NCBI RefSeq assembly: GCF_000430505.1
Contig: NZ_AUMD01000020.1
Coordinates: 62,001 to 126,000 of the forward strand
Origin: Eisenibacter elegans DSM 3317
GTDB lineage: Bacteria > Bacteroidota > Bacteroidia > Cytophagales > Microscillaceae
Length of the DNA: 64,000 nucleotides
Direction of reading: 5' to 3'
Part shown: positions 17,489 through 26,400 of the stretch, one piece after another
Numbering within the stretch: the first letter of the stretch is position 1
Layout of the letters: each line of letters opens with the position of its first letter
The notes under the pieces: model-generated
What the model saw: only the letters and a program-made list of their open reading frames with translations
Told to the model about the DNA's origin: nothing
Database searches by the model: none
Made by a program: the position numbers and the translations under genes

Positions 17489-18151
17489 ATGAAGTCTCTA
17501 TACGTGGCAATACTAATGTTGCTCTTGTGTCAGCCTATGGCGATGCAAGCCCAAACAACTTGGAAACGCAGTATGTATACGCAAGTTACGCCACAAAACT
17601 TCCGCCAGCAGACGATATTTCAACAACCCATCAACAACAATAAGATAGACTATCCGCTGCTCAATGCAGTGATTTTCTATTTGGTTAATGAATACCGCTT
17701 GCGCAACAACCTCCCTGCCCTACCTTACAGCCCTATATTAGAAGCAGCTTCTTGGCATCATTCGAAGGCAATGGCAGAAGGCAACTTCTTCTCTCATACC
17801 AACAGCCGCGACAAACAGCGGGCAGAGCCTCGCGACCGGGTACGCCTGGCCGGTGGTAGCAACCTGCCCACAGGCGCTGCCGCAACAACAGGACAGGCGG
17901 GTATAGCCGAAAATATTGCGATGAACTTTGGCAAAACAGGGCTCAGCTACCTCCAAATGGGAGAAGCCTTTTTTGAACAATGGCGCAACTCTTCTGGGCA
18001 TAACCAAAATATGCTCAGCGACCGCGCCAAACAATCGGGTGTGGGTGTGTTTCAGTTGGACGGAAAGTTTTATGCTACTCATAAGTTTGCTTGGTTCAAC
18101 GAAGTAAAGGATGGCGCACCAGTAGTGGATAAACTACCCGCAGAACTTTAA
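17489..18151 (+). CDS. Secreted CAP (SCP-like) domain protein
   Basis: A 220-residue exported protein. A signal peptide ends at MQAQ (residue 22), followed by a CAP-superfamily domain (about residues 55-205) with the expected landmarks: NEYRLRNNLPALPY, AASWHHSKAMAEGNFFSH, GIAENIA and a HNQNMLS segment. CAP proteins are stable extracellular or periplasmic scaffolds whose bacterial roles are mostly unknown. The gene stands between the DraG pseudogene and dcd, all on the plus strand. Confidence 0.82.
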   Translation: MKSLYVAILMLLLCQPMAMQAQTTWKRSMYTQVTPQNFRQQTIFQQPINNNKIDYPLLNAVIFYLVNEYRLRNNLPALPYSPILEAASWHHSKAMAEGNFFSHTNSRDKQRAEPRDRVRLAGGSNLPTGAAATTGQAGIAENIAMNFGKTGLSYLQMGEAFFEQWRNSSGHNQNMLSDRAKQSGVGVFQLDGKFYATHKFAWFNEVKDGAPVVDKLPAEL

Positions 18152-18187
18152 AAGGCGCTCCAATGTGAAAGCCCTCTGTTTTTGTGC

Positions 18188-18195
18188 TAATTTTG
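18188..18195 (+). promoter_or_regulatory. Bacteroidota -7 element upstream of dcd
   Basis: TAATTTTG matches TAnnTTTG and lies 34 bp before the dcd ATG. No good TTG is at the usual distance upstream, so confidence is moderate. Confidence 0.4.
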
Positions 18196-18229
18196 CGCTC
18201 ATTAGCACAAAACAACTCAATATTGCACT

Positions 18230-18748
18230 ATGATTCTCTCAGGCAAAGAAATAGAACGCCGCCTCGGCACTGATATCCATATATCTCCTTATGACCCTAA
18301 GCGGCTCAACCCCAATAGCTACAACCTGCGCCTCCATCACGAGCTTTTGGTCTATACAACGGATGAGTTGGATATGAAAAAGCCCAACCCAACCTCCCAG
18401 CTGACCATCCCCGAAGAAGGGCTCTTGCTCGAACCCAACAAACTATACTTGGGGCGTACGATAGAACATACCACTACCACCAACCTCGTGCCGATGCTCG
18501 AAGGCCGCTCCTCTATCGGGCGCTTGGGGATGTTTGTACACGTAACCGCAGGGTTTGGGGATGTAGGCTTCTCAGGCTATTGGACACTGGAGATTTTCTG
18601 TGTGCAGCCTATCCGTATCTATGCAGGAGTAGAGATTTGTCAGATATATTATCACGACCTCTTGGGTGATTTTGAAATATACCAAAGTGGTAAATACCAA
18701 CACAACGAAGGCGTACAGCCCAGCTTATTATACAAAGACTTTGAATAA
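18230..18748 (+). CDS. dcd: dCTP deaminase
   Basis: A 172-residue enzyme converting dCTP to dUTP (ammonia released), feeding thymidylate synthesis. The family signature is clear: LNPNSYNLRLHHELLVY near the start, LGRTIE, the active-site EGRSSIGRLGMFVHVTAG (about residues 87-104) and the FSGYWTLEI strand. Length is slightly shorter than the usual 180-190 but without a missing core motif. A strong terminator follows directly. Confidence 0.92.
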   Translation: MILSGKEIERRLGTDIHISPYDPKRLNPNSYNLRLHHELLVYTTDELDMKKPNPTSQLTIPEEGLLLEPNKLYLGRTIEHTTTTNLVPMLEGRSSIGRLGMFVHVTAGFGDVGFSGYWTLEIFCVQPIRIYAGVEICQIYYHDLLGDFEIYQSGKYQHNEGVQPSLLYKDFE

Positions 18749-18789
18749 CAACGTCAGGAGCGGTTCACCCCGTTCCTGACGTTGTTTTT
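18749..18789 (+). terminator. Rho-independent terminator of dcd
   Basis: Stem AACGTCAGGAGCGG and CCGTTCCTGACGTT with a short loop, followed by GTTTTTAA, directly after the dcd stop. Confidence 0.85.
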
Positions 18790-18860
18790 AAGGTAAGTTT
18801 TCTTGTTTTTTTGGTATTTTTACGGCTTATTGGCAGGCTATTACGGTATCAGCCCCCTAT

Positions 18861-20300
18861 ATGTTGCCTAGCCATACTCCTTACTTACAGACACTCAGCC
18901 CCCAGCAAAAACGCACTGCACGCAACGAGAAAATTGTGCGGATATTCTATCCCTTTCGGATTGCTGCATATACTACAGGAGGCGTGATTGCATTGGTCTA
19001 CCGCTGGCCGATTTCGTGGACAGAGCAGCCTATGGTACTCTTGTTTGTGTTGGCTGTACTGGCCTACCCACACATTACCATTGCCACCCGCAAGGTATTC
19101 CCGCCCAACCCGATATACAATACCTTGTTTTTTGACAACTTCATTGTGGGGCTGTGTGTATATATGCTAGATGGGGCCTTGGGGGCCTTGATTGCTTTCG
19201 GCTCTATGATTTTGGCCTCTACCATCTTGTTTTCGGGGTTGCGACATATCCCCTTGGCTGTAGTGATGATTATGGCGGGCTTTGGGATTCCTTATACTCT
19301 CTGGCCTATGCCCCTGAACTTGCGCGGGGTATTGGTAGTCAATTTGTCTAGTATGTTGTTTTTGGCAGGATATTGTATGTTTTTTGCCTATCGCATTTAT
19401 CTGATTACGGTAGCCCTGCGTAGCTCTAGAGAAAATATTTATCAACAAAAAGAAGAGCTACAACAACAGAGCGAGGAGATCTTGCAACAACGCGATGTAT
19501 TGGCAAGTCAAAAACAATATTTGGAAGAATCAAACAGGCAGGTGATAGAAAGTATCGAGTATGCTAAGCTTATTCAGCAGGCCATCCTTCCTGGCGAGGA
19601 AAGCCTTAGAGCGGCTTTTGAGGAATATTTTGTGTTTTTTCGTCCCAAAGACATTGTATCCGGCGATTTTTATTGGCTAACACAACAGGAGGAGTACAAA
19701 ATATTGGTCTTGCTGGACTGTACAGGGCACGGGGTTCCGGGGGCGATGATGAGCACCATTGGGGAGTCGCTGCTCAACCACATAATGTTGAGTCAAGGGC
19801 TGCGGATGCCTGCCGACATCCTCAGAGCCTTGCACAAAGGGGTTTACCGAACCCTCAAGCAAGGGCAAGCCCACCAACAACGCGATGGTATGGATGCGGC
19901 AGTGGTAGTATGGCATCCGCCTAGCCGCACGCTATACTTTGCCGGAGCTAAGCGCCCACTGGTCTATACCCTAGACCAAGGCCAAAGCCTGCTGACCGTC
20001 AGAGGAACTTCAAAGTCTATTGGGGGTGGCGATAGTGAAGAGAAAATATATGACCAACACCAAATAGCCCTGCCTACGGAGGCGGTTGTTTATTTGTTTT
20101 CGGATGGTTATGCCGATCAGATGGGCGGCCCGCTGGGTAAAAAATTTATGTTGCCTAAGTTCAGAGCCTTGCTGCAACATTGCGCTCCCCTACCAATGGC
20201 CGAACAACAACAGGTCTTGAGTCAGACATTTGATACCTGGAAAAACGAATCAGAAGAAACGCAAACTGACGATGTCTTGGTGGTGGGGCTAAAGCTTTGA
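18861..20300 (+). CDS. Membrane SpoIIE-type PP2C serine phosphatase
   Basis: A 479-residue protein. About six transmembrane segments (residues 30-185) are followed by a coiled coil (about 190-235, QQKEELQQQSEEILQQ) and a SpoIIE/RsbU phosphatase domain (about 240-479). Metal-binding aspartates are present in VSGDFYWL, LLDCTGHGVPGAMM, FSDGYADQMG and TDDVLVV, so it should be active. In other bacteria such enzymes dephosphorylate STAS-domain anti-anti-sigma proteins. The window has three STAS-like genes but no recognised RsbW kinase; a link is only a hypothesis. A remnant of a second such phosphatase lies at 51.4 kb. Confidence 0.85.
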   Translation: MLPSHTPYLQTLSPQQKRTARNEKIVRIFYPFRIAAYTTGGVIALVYRWPISWTEQPMVLLFVLAVLAYPHITIATRKVFPPNPIYNTLFFDNFIVGLCVYMLDGALGALIAFGSMILASTILFSGLRHIPLAVVMIMAGFGIPYTLWPMPLNLRGVLVVNLSSMLFLAGYCMFFAYRIYLITVALRSSRENIYQQKEELQQQSEEILQQRDVLASQKQYLEESNRQVIESIEYAKLIQQAILPGEESLRAAFEEYFVFFRPKDIVSGDFYWLTQQEEYKILVLLDCTGHGVPGAMMSTIGESLLNHIMLSQGLRMPADILRALHKGVYRTLKQGQAHQQRDGMDAAVVVWHPPSRTLYFAGAKRPLVYTLDQGQSLLTVRGTSKSIGGGDSEEKIYDQHQIALPTEAVVYLFSDGYADQMGGPLGKKFMLPKFRALLQHCAPLPMAEQQQVLSQTFDTWKNESEETQTDDVLVVGLKL

Positions 20301-20337
20301 TAGCCAAAGGATTTTGATTTGTTCATCTAGTAGGGGC

Positions 20338-20367
20338 TTGCCTCATTGGCTTTTTTGGCTATATTTG
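20338..20367 (+). promoter_or_regulatory. Consensus Bacteroidota promoter of yidD
   Basis: TTG (20338-20340), a 19-bp spacer and TATATTTG (20360-20367) match the TTG / TAnnTTTG consensus. The -7 element ends only 4 bases before the ATG at 20372, so transcription would start at or beside the start codon. Confidence 0.6.
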
Positions 20368-20371
20368 CCCG

Positions 20372-20632
20372 ATGTTAAAGAAAGCATTCATATTATTAGT
20401 GCGTTTTTATCAGGTAGCTATTTCACCCTTGTTTCCCTCGGCGTGTCGGTATCAGCCTACCTGTTCGCACTATATGGTAGAAGCGATAGAAACACACGGC
20501 TTGTGGCGCGGGCTCAGATTAGGCCTGAAGCGCATAGGTCGTTGCCACCCTTGGGGTGGGCACGGTTATGACCCTGTGCCTCCCAAATCAAGCCATTGTC
20601 AACATTCATCTCACAAGCCCAACACACCCTAA
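20372..20632 (+). CDS. yidD: Membrane protein insertion efficiency factor YidD
   Basis: An 86-residue protein of the YidD family, which assists YidC-dependent insertion at the inner membrane. The full signature is present: an amphipathic N-terminus ([13 protein letters not shown]), [15 protein letters not shown] with the paired cysteines, and [14 protein letters not shown]. It lacks the usual neighbours (rnpA, yidC, rpmH), which is common outside Proteobacteria. It ends 10 bp before the next gene and probably shares its transcript. Confidence 0.9.
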   Translation: MLKKAFILLVRFYQVAISPLFPSACRYQPTCSHYMVEAIETHGLWRGLRLGLKRIGRCHPWGGHGYDPVPPKSSHCQHSSHKPNTP

Positions 20633-20642
20633 TTTTTTGCTC

Positions 20643-21746
20643 ATGCAAGCCACCTTTTTGTGCTGTTCTCATTCGTGGGGCGGCCTAGAGCTAAATACCA
20701 TACGCCTTTCTAAATGGCTTCAAGCCCGTGGACACGACATCTTGCTAATTACTTATGACAAGAGCCGGATGTATCAGGAGGCTACCAATGAGGGTATCCC
20801 AACAGAGGTTTTTGAGTACCAACGCCGCCATCTTGATTTTGGAGCGGCCAAACAACTAGCGCAGCGCTTACAGGATAAAGGGCGTACTTCGCTCATCATC
20901 GCCCACTATGACCAAGCATACTTGGCCGCACTAGCCAAATACCGACACTTCCCCAAACTCAAGCTGGCGTATTGGCAACATATGCAGTATAACCTCATCA
21001 AAAAAAGCATCTACCATCGCTGGATGTATCGTCAGATTGATGCGTGGATTACGCCATTGAGCTATTTGCAACAACAACTCTTTCAACATACTACCCTCAA
21101 AGCCGCACAAATTCAGCTTATCCCGATGTGTATTGACACCCGCCCCTTTGTAGAGAATCCCCTCTCTATGTCGGAGGCTCGCGAAGTTTTGGATTTGCCC
21201 AAAGGCGTTTTTTTGGCAGGGACTATTGGGCGCATAGACCGCCAAAAGGGGCAAGAATACAGTATTATGGCCTTAGAACAATTGCCCTACGATGATTTAC
21301 ATCTGGCCATCATTGGAGAAGAAACCCTAGAGCAACCCGGCTATGAAGAGCGCCTTCGAGAGTTGGCGATGAGCCTGGGCGTTTCGGAGCGCGTTCATTT
21401 TAGGCCTTTTACACGCAATGTGGCTGCTGCTTTTCGTGCGCTCGATGTATTTGTGATGTCTTCACTTTCGGAGCCTATCGGGATGGTAACCTTAGAGGCG
21501 ATGGCCTCGGGCACTCCCGTGATTGGCACTAATACCGGAGGTACTCCTGATTTGCTTTTGCAAGGGTCTTGTGGCTTGTTAGTGCCCCCTGCTGACCCCG
21601 AAAGCCTTACAAATGCGCTACAGATTTATTACCTCGACCGCGATTTGCGCCAAAAAGCGACTGACCGCGCCCGAGAGCACGTCATTAAAAATTACCATTA
21701 CGAAGCCCAATGTGATGGTTTTGAGCAAATAATGGCTCAGTGGTAA
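20643..21746 (+). CDS. Glycosyltransferase family 4
   Basis: A 367-residue GT-B glycosyltransferase using a nucleotide sugar to extend an envelope glycan or glycolipid. The N-terminal acceptor domain begins CSHSWGGLELNTIRLS, and the C-terminal donor domain has GTIGRIDRQKGQEY and the EX7E motif in SEPIGMVTLEAMASG. The ATG at 20643 was chosen because it starts at the first beta strand; an upstream frame start inside yidD adds unrelated residues. It follows yidD by 10 bp. The sugar and acceptor are unknown. Confidence 0.85.
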   Translation: MQATFLCCSHSWGGLELNTIRLSKWLQARGHDILLITYDKSRMYQEATNEGIPTEVFEYQRRHLDFGAAKQLAQRLQDKGRTSLIIAHYDQAYLAALAKYRHFPKLKLAYWQHMQYNLIKKSIYHRWMYRQIDAWITPLSYLQQQLFQHTTLKAAQIQLIPMCIDTRPFVENPLSMSEAREVLDLPKGVFLAGTIGRIDRQKGQEYSIMALEQLPYDDLHLAIIGEETLEQPGYEERLRELAMSLGVSERVHFRPFTRNVAAAFRALDVFVMSSLSEPIGMVTLEAMASGTPVIGTNTGGTPDLLLQGSCGLLVPPADPESLTNALQIYYLDRDLRQKATDRAREHVIKNYHYEAQCDGFEQIMAQW

Positions 21747-21766
21747 ACAATAAGATATTGTTATAA

Positions 21767-21815
21767 AACAAAATGCACGAATTGGAGCGAGCCTTTTCGT
21801 GCATTTTGTTATCTT
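21767..21815. terminator. Bidirectional terminator
   Basis: Stem AACAAAATGCACGA (21767-21780) and TCGTGCATTTTGTT (21797-21810), perfect over 14 bp, between convergent genes. The A/T ends supply a U tract in both directions. Confidence 0.85.
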
Positions 21816-21829
21816 TATCTATGTACTGC

Positions 21830-22255
21830 TTATGCGCTAGCAAACCACGCCCTAGCGCTTTCGTAATCCTCAAAGTACTGGATTACTGGCTTGCCGGCAA
21901 CGCTGCCCCCTGCTCTATCATCTTCGATAGTCTGTGTCATGCCCAAGCTAGCAATAAACTCTTGAGGCAAAATAACCCCTACTTTTTTAACCCCTGTCTG
22001 ATGCCAAAGTGGGCTGATATTAATGTTGACCCAATCTTGCAAGTCTGGCGACAGTGGGTAGTTGTTGTCGCGTGTGTCGGTAATGATAAACTGTACTTGG
22101 TAGTCTTTCATCGCCATAGCAGAAGCCAAGGCATCAGCTTGGTAAGCTTCGTCATCGGGTAGATCAGCTGTTTGGGGGGTAGAATAATAACACATTTCTG
22201 AGCGAGATTCGTCAAGTGTTACACGAGTGTAAGGGCTTTCAAAAATTGTTTGCAT
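21830..22255 (-). CDS. STAS/SpoIIAA-like small protein (paralogue 1)
   Basis: A 141-residue soluble protein related to those at 46720-47121 and 49698-50108. Shared traits are an N-terminal beta segment, a middle DxRxxxxPLSPDLQDWV-type segment, and a C-terminal motif of the form (Y/V)F(D/E)(N/D)xxxAxxW (here YFEDYESARAWF). This fits a STAS/SEC14-like alpha/beta fold common in Bacteroidota. The ATG at 22255 was preferred over one at 22288. It lies downstream of the metal-efflux operon on the same strand, but a 90-bp gap makes cotranscription uncertain. Function unknown. Confidence 0.6.
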   Translation of the reverse strand: MQTIFESPYTRVTLDESRSEMCYYSTPQTADLPDDEAYQADALASAMAMKDYQVQFIITDTRDNNYPLSPDLQDWVNINISPLWHQTGVKKVGVILPQEFIASLGMTQTIEDDRAGGSVAGKPVIQYFEDYESARAWFASA

Positions 22256-22347
22256 AGGTGTATTGTTTTGAGTGCAACCAAACAACATGAGCTTTTGAAA
22301 CGATAACGGATATTAGTCTCAAGGGTCTCGTGGTTTGGTAGATATCC

Positions 22348-23487
22348 CTACTCTTCTTCCTTGTTTTTGAGTACCATGAGGAGTTTGTAAGCTCCCTTGA
22401 TGACGACAGGGCTTTGGCCTAAGTTTTGGGCTTCGAGCAAGGTGGTAAAGCCATTTTCGCTACTGCCCGGTTTTACTTTTTTCATCTCAAAGCGCCCCGG
22501 CCCTTGGGCTACAAAGACATAGTGTTGGTTTTCAAAACGCACAATGGCCTCATCGGGCAGGGAGGGCAGGCTGTCCGTTTTTAAGGCTATTATGGCATTC
22601 ATAAAAGTACCTATGGGGAGCGCTCTGGACTCCTGCGTTTTGAAATGGCAATGTACTTCTGCCGCATTGCTATTGTCGAGTTTTTGGTTGATTAAGATAA
22701 TCTCACAAGCGTAGTGCTTATCGGCTTGGTCGTTGGTAAAAGCATACAGCTCTTGCCCTTGGCGGAGCTTTGGGAGGTCTTTGTCATATACGGTGAGCTT
22801 TAGGTGTAGGTCTTCGGTATTGGCCAACTCAAACAAGACCTCTGTAGGCGAGACATATTTCCCGATATTGACATTGACAGCGGAGATGTAGCCGTTCATC
22901 GGTGCCACAATGGCAATGCTTTTGGAGATATTTTCAGCTTTGAGCCCTTGAGGCGACAGACCGATGAGTTGTAGTTTTTGTTCGAGCGATTTGAGCAAGA
23001 CTACTTGTGTTTGGTAGGCAGATTGGCTTTGCTGCAAGGCCTTGTCGCTGCTGGCCTTGCTTTGGTTGAGTTCGCGCTGGCGCTGGTATTCGCTTTCCAA
23101 AAAGCTCAGTTGGGCCTTGGCCGAGAGGTAGTCTTGTTGTAACTGAATATACTGGAGGTCTTCTATTTGTGCCAGCAGTTCTCCTTTCTTTACATAAGTT
23201 CCCGGCAGCGGGCGCAGCGTCCGAAGGTAGCCACCCAGGGGCGCACTGATAGACACTAAGTTTTGGGGAGGCAACTCTACCCTGCCGTTGAGCCTGAGAG
23301 TGGTGGCTATGGGCCGCAAGGCAATCTGGCCAAGGGTGATGTCAGCATTTTTGAGCTGCGCATCAGTAAGTTGTACAATGTCTGTGCTTTGTGTTTCCGG
23401 GGTATTTTCTGTTGTGGGGCTCGTCTGGCAAGCGCCCAATAACATCAGACCCAAAGGCAAGGCAAAGGTGATGATTCTATGTAACAT
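22348..23487 (-). CDS. Efflux RND periplasmic adaptor (CzcB/CusB-like lipoprotein)
   Basis: A 379-residue membrane-fusion protein linking the inner-membrane pump to the outer-membrane channel. The lipoprotein signal ends in LLGAC (residue 19). It then shows a barrel-sandwich domain (SAPLGGYLRTLRPLPGTYV), an alpha-helical hairpin (about 115-175), the second lipoyl half (APMNGYISAVNVNIGKYV) and beta-barrel domains. It starts 13 bp after the czcA-type gene and is clearly cotranscribed with it. No N-terminal histidine-rich metal-binding extension is visible. Confidence 0.88.
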   Translation of the reverse strand: MLHRIITFALPLGLMLLGACQTSPTTENTPETQSTDIVQLTDAQLKNADITLGQIALRPIATTLRLNGRVELPPQNLVSISAPLGGYLRTLRPLPGTYVKKGELLAQIEDLQYIQLQQDYLSAKAQLSFLESEYQRQRELNQSKASSDKALQQSQSAYQTQVVLLKSLEQKLQLIGLSPQGLKAENISKSIAIVAPMNGYISAVNVNIGKYVSPTEVLFELANTEDLHLKLTVYDKDLPKLRQGQELYAFTNDQADKHYACEIILINQKLDNSNAAEVHCHFKTQESRALPIGTFMNAIIALKTDSLPSLPDEAIVRFENQHYVFVAQGPGRFEMKKVKPGSSENGFTTLLEAQNLGQSPVVIKGAYKLLMVLKNKEEE

Positions 23488-23499
23488 ATTCGGTGGGGG

Positions 23500-26400
23500 C
23501 TAATCAAGTAAATATTCTATTTGTATAATGCTCTGATTCAGCTCATTGACCAAATCGAGGTAGTTGCTCTGAAAGCTTGTAGCCTGATTGATGAGCAAGC
23601 ACCATTCGAGGTAATTGATTTCTCCTTTTTGCAGCTGAGCGTCGGCAGTGGTGAGCATCAACCTCACTTGGGGCATCATATTGGCTTCGTAGTAGCCTAT
23701 ATTGTCAAGGGCTGTCCGGTATTGTTCGAGGGCTGTCTGCCATTCGCTATGGAGCTGCTTTAGTCCTTGGCGGTATTGGTTTTGGGCGATGGCTTCTTGG
23801 GTCTTCGCCGAGGCAATGCGTGCTTTTTGGGCGCGGCTGAAGATGGGAATCCCAATACTGGCCTGTATAAACTGAAAGCGCTGTCCGGCATCATAAAATA
23901 CATCATCGGCACCTACTCCTATAATAGAAGTATTGAAATAGCCTATCCCCAGTTCGGGCAAGCGTTTGGCCTTTTCCAGCCGGCTTGTTTGCTCGGCTAC
24001 TTGTATGGCTTGGCCCAAAAGGCGCAGGCGCGGATGTTGGGAGCGCATGGCCGAATCGGGGTAGCTTGTCAGGTTGCGCCTAAAGGCATCGGTCTGTGGC
24101 TCGTAGGGTTCGGAGGTGTTGAGCAGGAGCTGAAAATGCAGGCGGAACAAAGCATAGTCTTTGCGCAGTTGTTGTAACTGTATGGCTATCTGCCCGCGTT
24201 GTGCCTCGGCGGTGGCCAGTTCCAATTGGTTGGCATCGCCTTTGGCAAAGCGCAAGCGTGATTTTTCCAAAAATCCGGCATAAAGACTGTCCGTGGCAGA
24301 GAGTATTTTCTCCTTCTCTTTCAGATACAGCATCGTATAAAACAACTTTTTCACAGCTTGCACAAGGTTGGCCTCTTGCAGGCTTAGGGCGATGAGCTGT
24401 TGTTGAGACAGGGCTTCTTGCAGCGTTTTTTGTCTGTTATATACAGTAGGAAAACTGAAATTTTGTGCAATCCCTATCTGAAAATCCCTGAAAACAGAGT
24501 TGTTTTGCCCATATTGTAGCGATAGCTGGCTTTGGGGAATATCAAAGGCGGCATGTTGAAGTTGCTGTTGTGCTTTGGCTCTAAGCGCTTCATTTTTTAC
24601 TTGAAGATTGTTTTCAAGTGCTGTCCTCAGCGCCTCCTCAAGCCCTATCCCTTGGGGAGAGCCTTGCTGTGCTTGTAGGGGCACCAAGGCTAATACACTG
24701 AGAACCAACACAAAAACCATTGTTATAGGTCGGCTGTGTAGGGTTTTGATTTTATTTCCTTGAAACATCAGGTACAATATCGGCAAGACAAACAAAGTCA
24801 GGAAAGTGGCCATCATCAGGCCGCCAATCACCACCGTAGCCAGTGGGCGTTGAACTTCGGCTCCTTCGCCCGTGCTGAGTGCCATGGGCAGAAAACCCAG
24901 CGAGGCCACAAAGGCCGTCATCAACACCGGACGCAGGCGCAGTGCCGTACCTTGGAGCACGATACGCTTGAGGTTGCTTTGGCCTTCGGCTTTGAGGCGG
25001 GTAAATTCTGCAATCAGTACAATGCCATTGAGCACGGCCACGCCAAAAAGGGCGATAAAACCAATGCCGGCGCTTACGCTAAAAGGAAGCCCTCTGAGTG
25101 CCAAGGCAAACACGCCCCCGATGATAGACAGTGGGATGGCCGTAAAAATCAACAAGCCTAATTTTACAGACCTGAAAGCGAAGTACAGGAGTAAGAAAAT
25201 CAGCAGAAGCGCAATCGGCACAGCAATCATCAGGCGGTCTTTGGCCTCTTGTAGATTTTCGAATGCGCCTCCATAGCTCACATAGTATCCGGGAGGGAGC
25301 TTGATTTGTAGGGCTACTTTTTGTTGGAGTTCCTCCACGGTATTCTGCACATCCCTGCCTCGCACATTGAAGCCCACAATGATACGCCTTTGGGAGCTTT
25401 CGCGCTGAATCTGATTAGGGCCGTCCTCTATCGCCACCGAGGCTACGGTAGAAAGCGGGATTTTGGCACCTGTGGGGGTACTTATCAGCAGCTCTTGGAC
25501 ATCGGCAAGGCTCGTACGGCGTTTGGCTGATAAGCGCAAAACCAAGTCGAAGCGCCGCTCTCCTTCATATACAAGGCCGCTGCTTTCGCCCGCAAAGGCA
25601 GTTTTGATTATCCGATTGATGTCGCTAATGGCCACCCCATATTGTGCGATGGCCTCACGATGGTAACGAATCACAATCTGGGGCATTCCTGTAACAGGCT
25701 CTACATACAACCCTGTGCTCCCCTCTACCGATTGGCAAATACGTCCTAATTTTTCGGCATAATAGGCCAAGGTATCGAGGTTTTCGCCAAATATTTTGAC
25801 CACTACATCTTGTCTTGCGCCCGAAATCAATTCATTGAAACGCATCGCTACCGGATATTGAAAGCCAAAGCTGACCCCGGGAATATCTTCTAAAGCTGCG
25901 GCCATACGCGCCTCCAACTCAGGATAGGTACTGGCCGAAGTCCATTCGCTGCGTTTTTTGAGGATAATCATCATATCCGAGGCATCCATGGGCATTGGGT
26001 CTGTGGGGATTTCGGAGCTGCCGGTCTTGCTAACGATTTTTTCTATTTCGGGGAATTGCGCCATCAATAACTTCGAGGCCTTGGAGACTGCCTCCACAGA
26101 GGTTTTCAGGTTGCTTCCTGGCAATACCCGTGTTTCGACGGCAAAGTCGCCTTCGGGTAGGCTGGGGATAAACTCCCCTCCTAAACGGCTGAGTATCCAA
26201 AAGGACAAGCCGAGCAGGACGATTACTCCTATCAAGACGACTTTTTGCCCACGCAACACCTTGAGGAGTACCTTGCGGTAAAATTTTTCCAAATGTGCCA
26301 TCATCTTGTCTGAGAGCGTGGCTTTGTGCCTGAGTGTTTTGCTCAACAGCAAAGAACTCATCACAGGCACATAAGTCAGCGACAACAACAAGGCCCCAAT

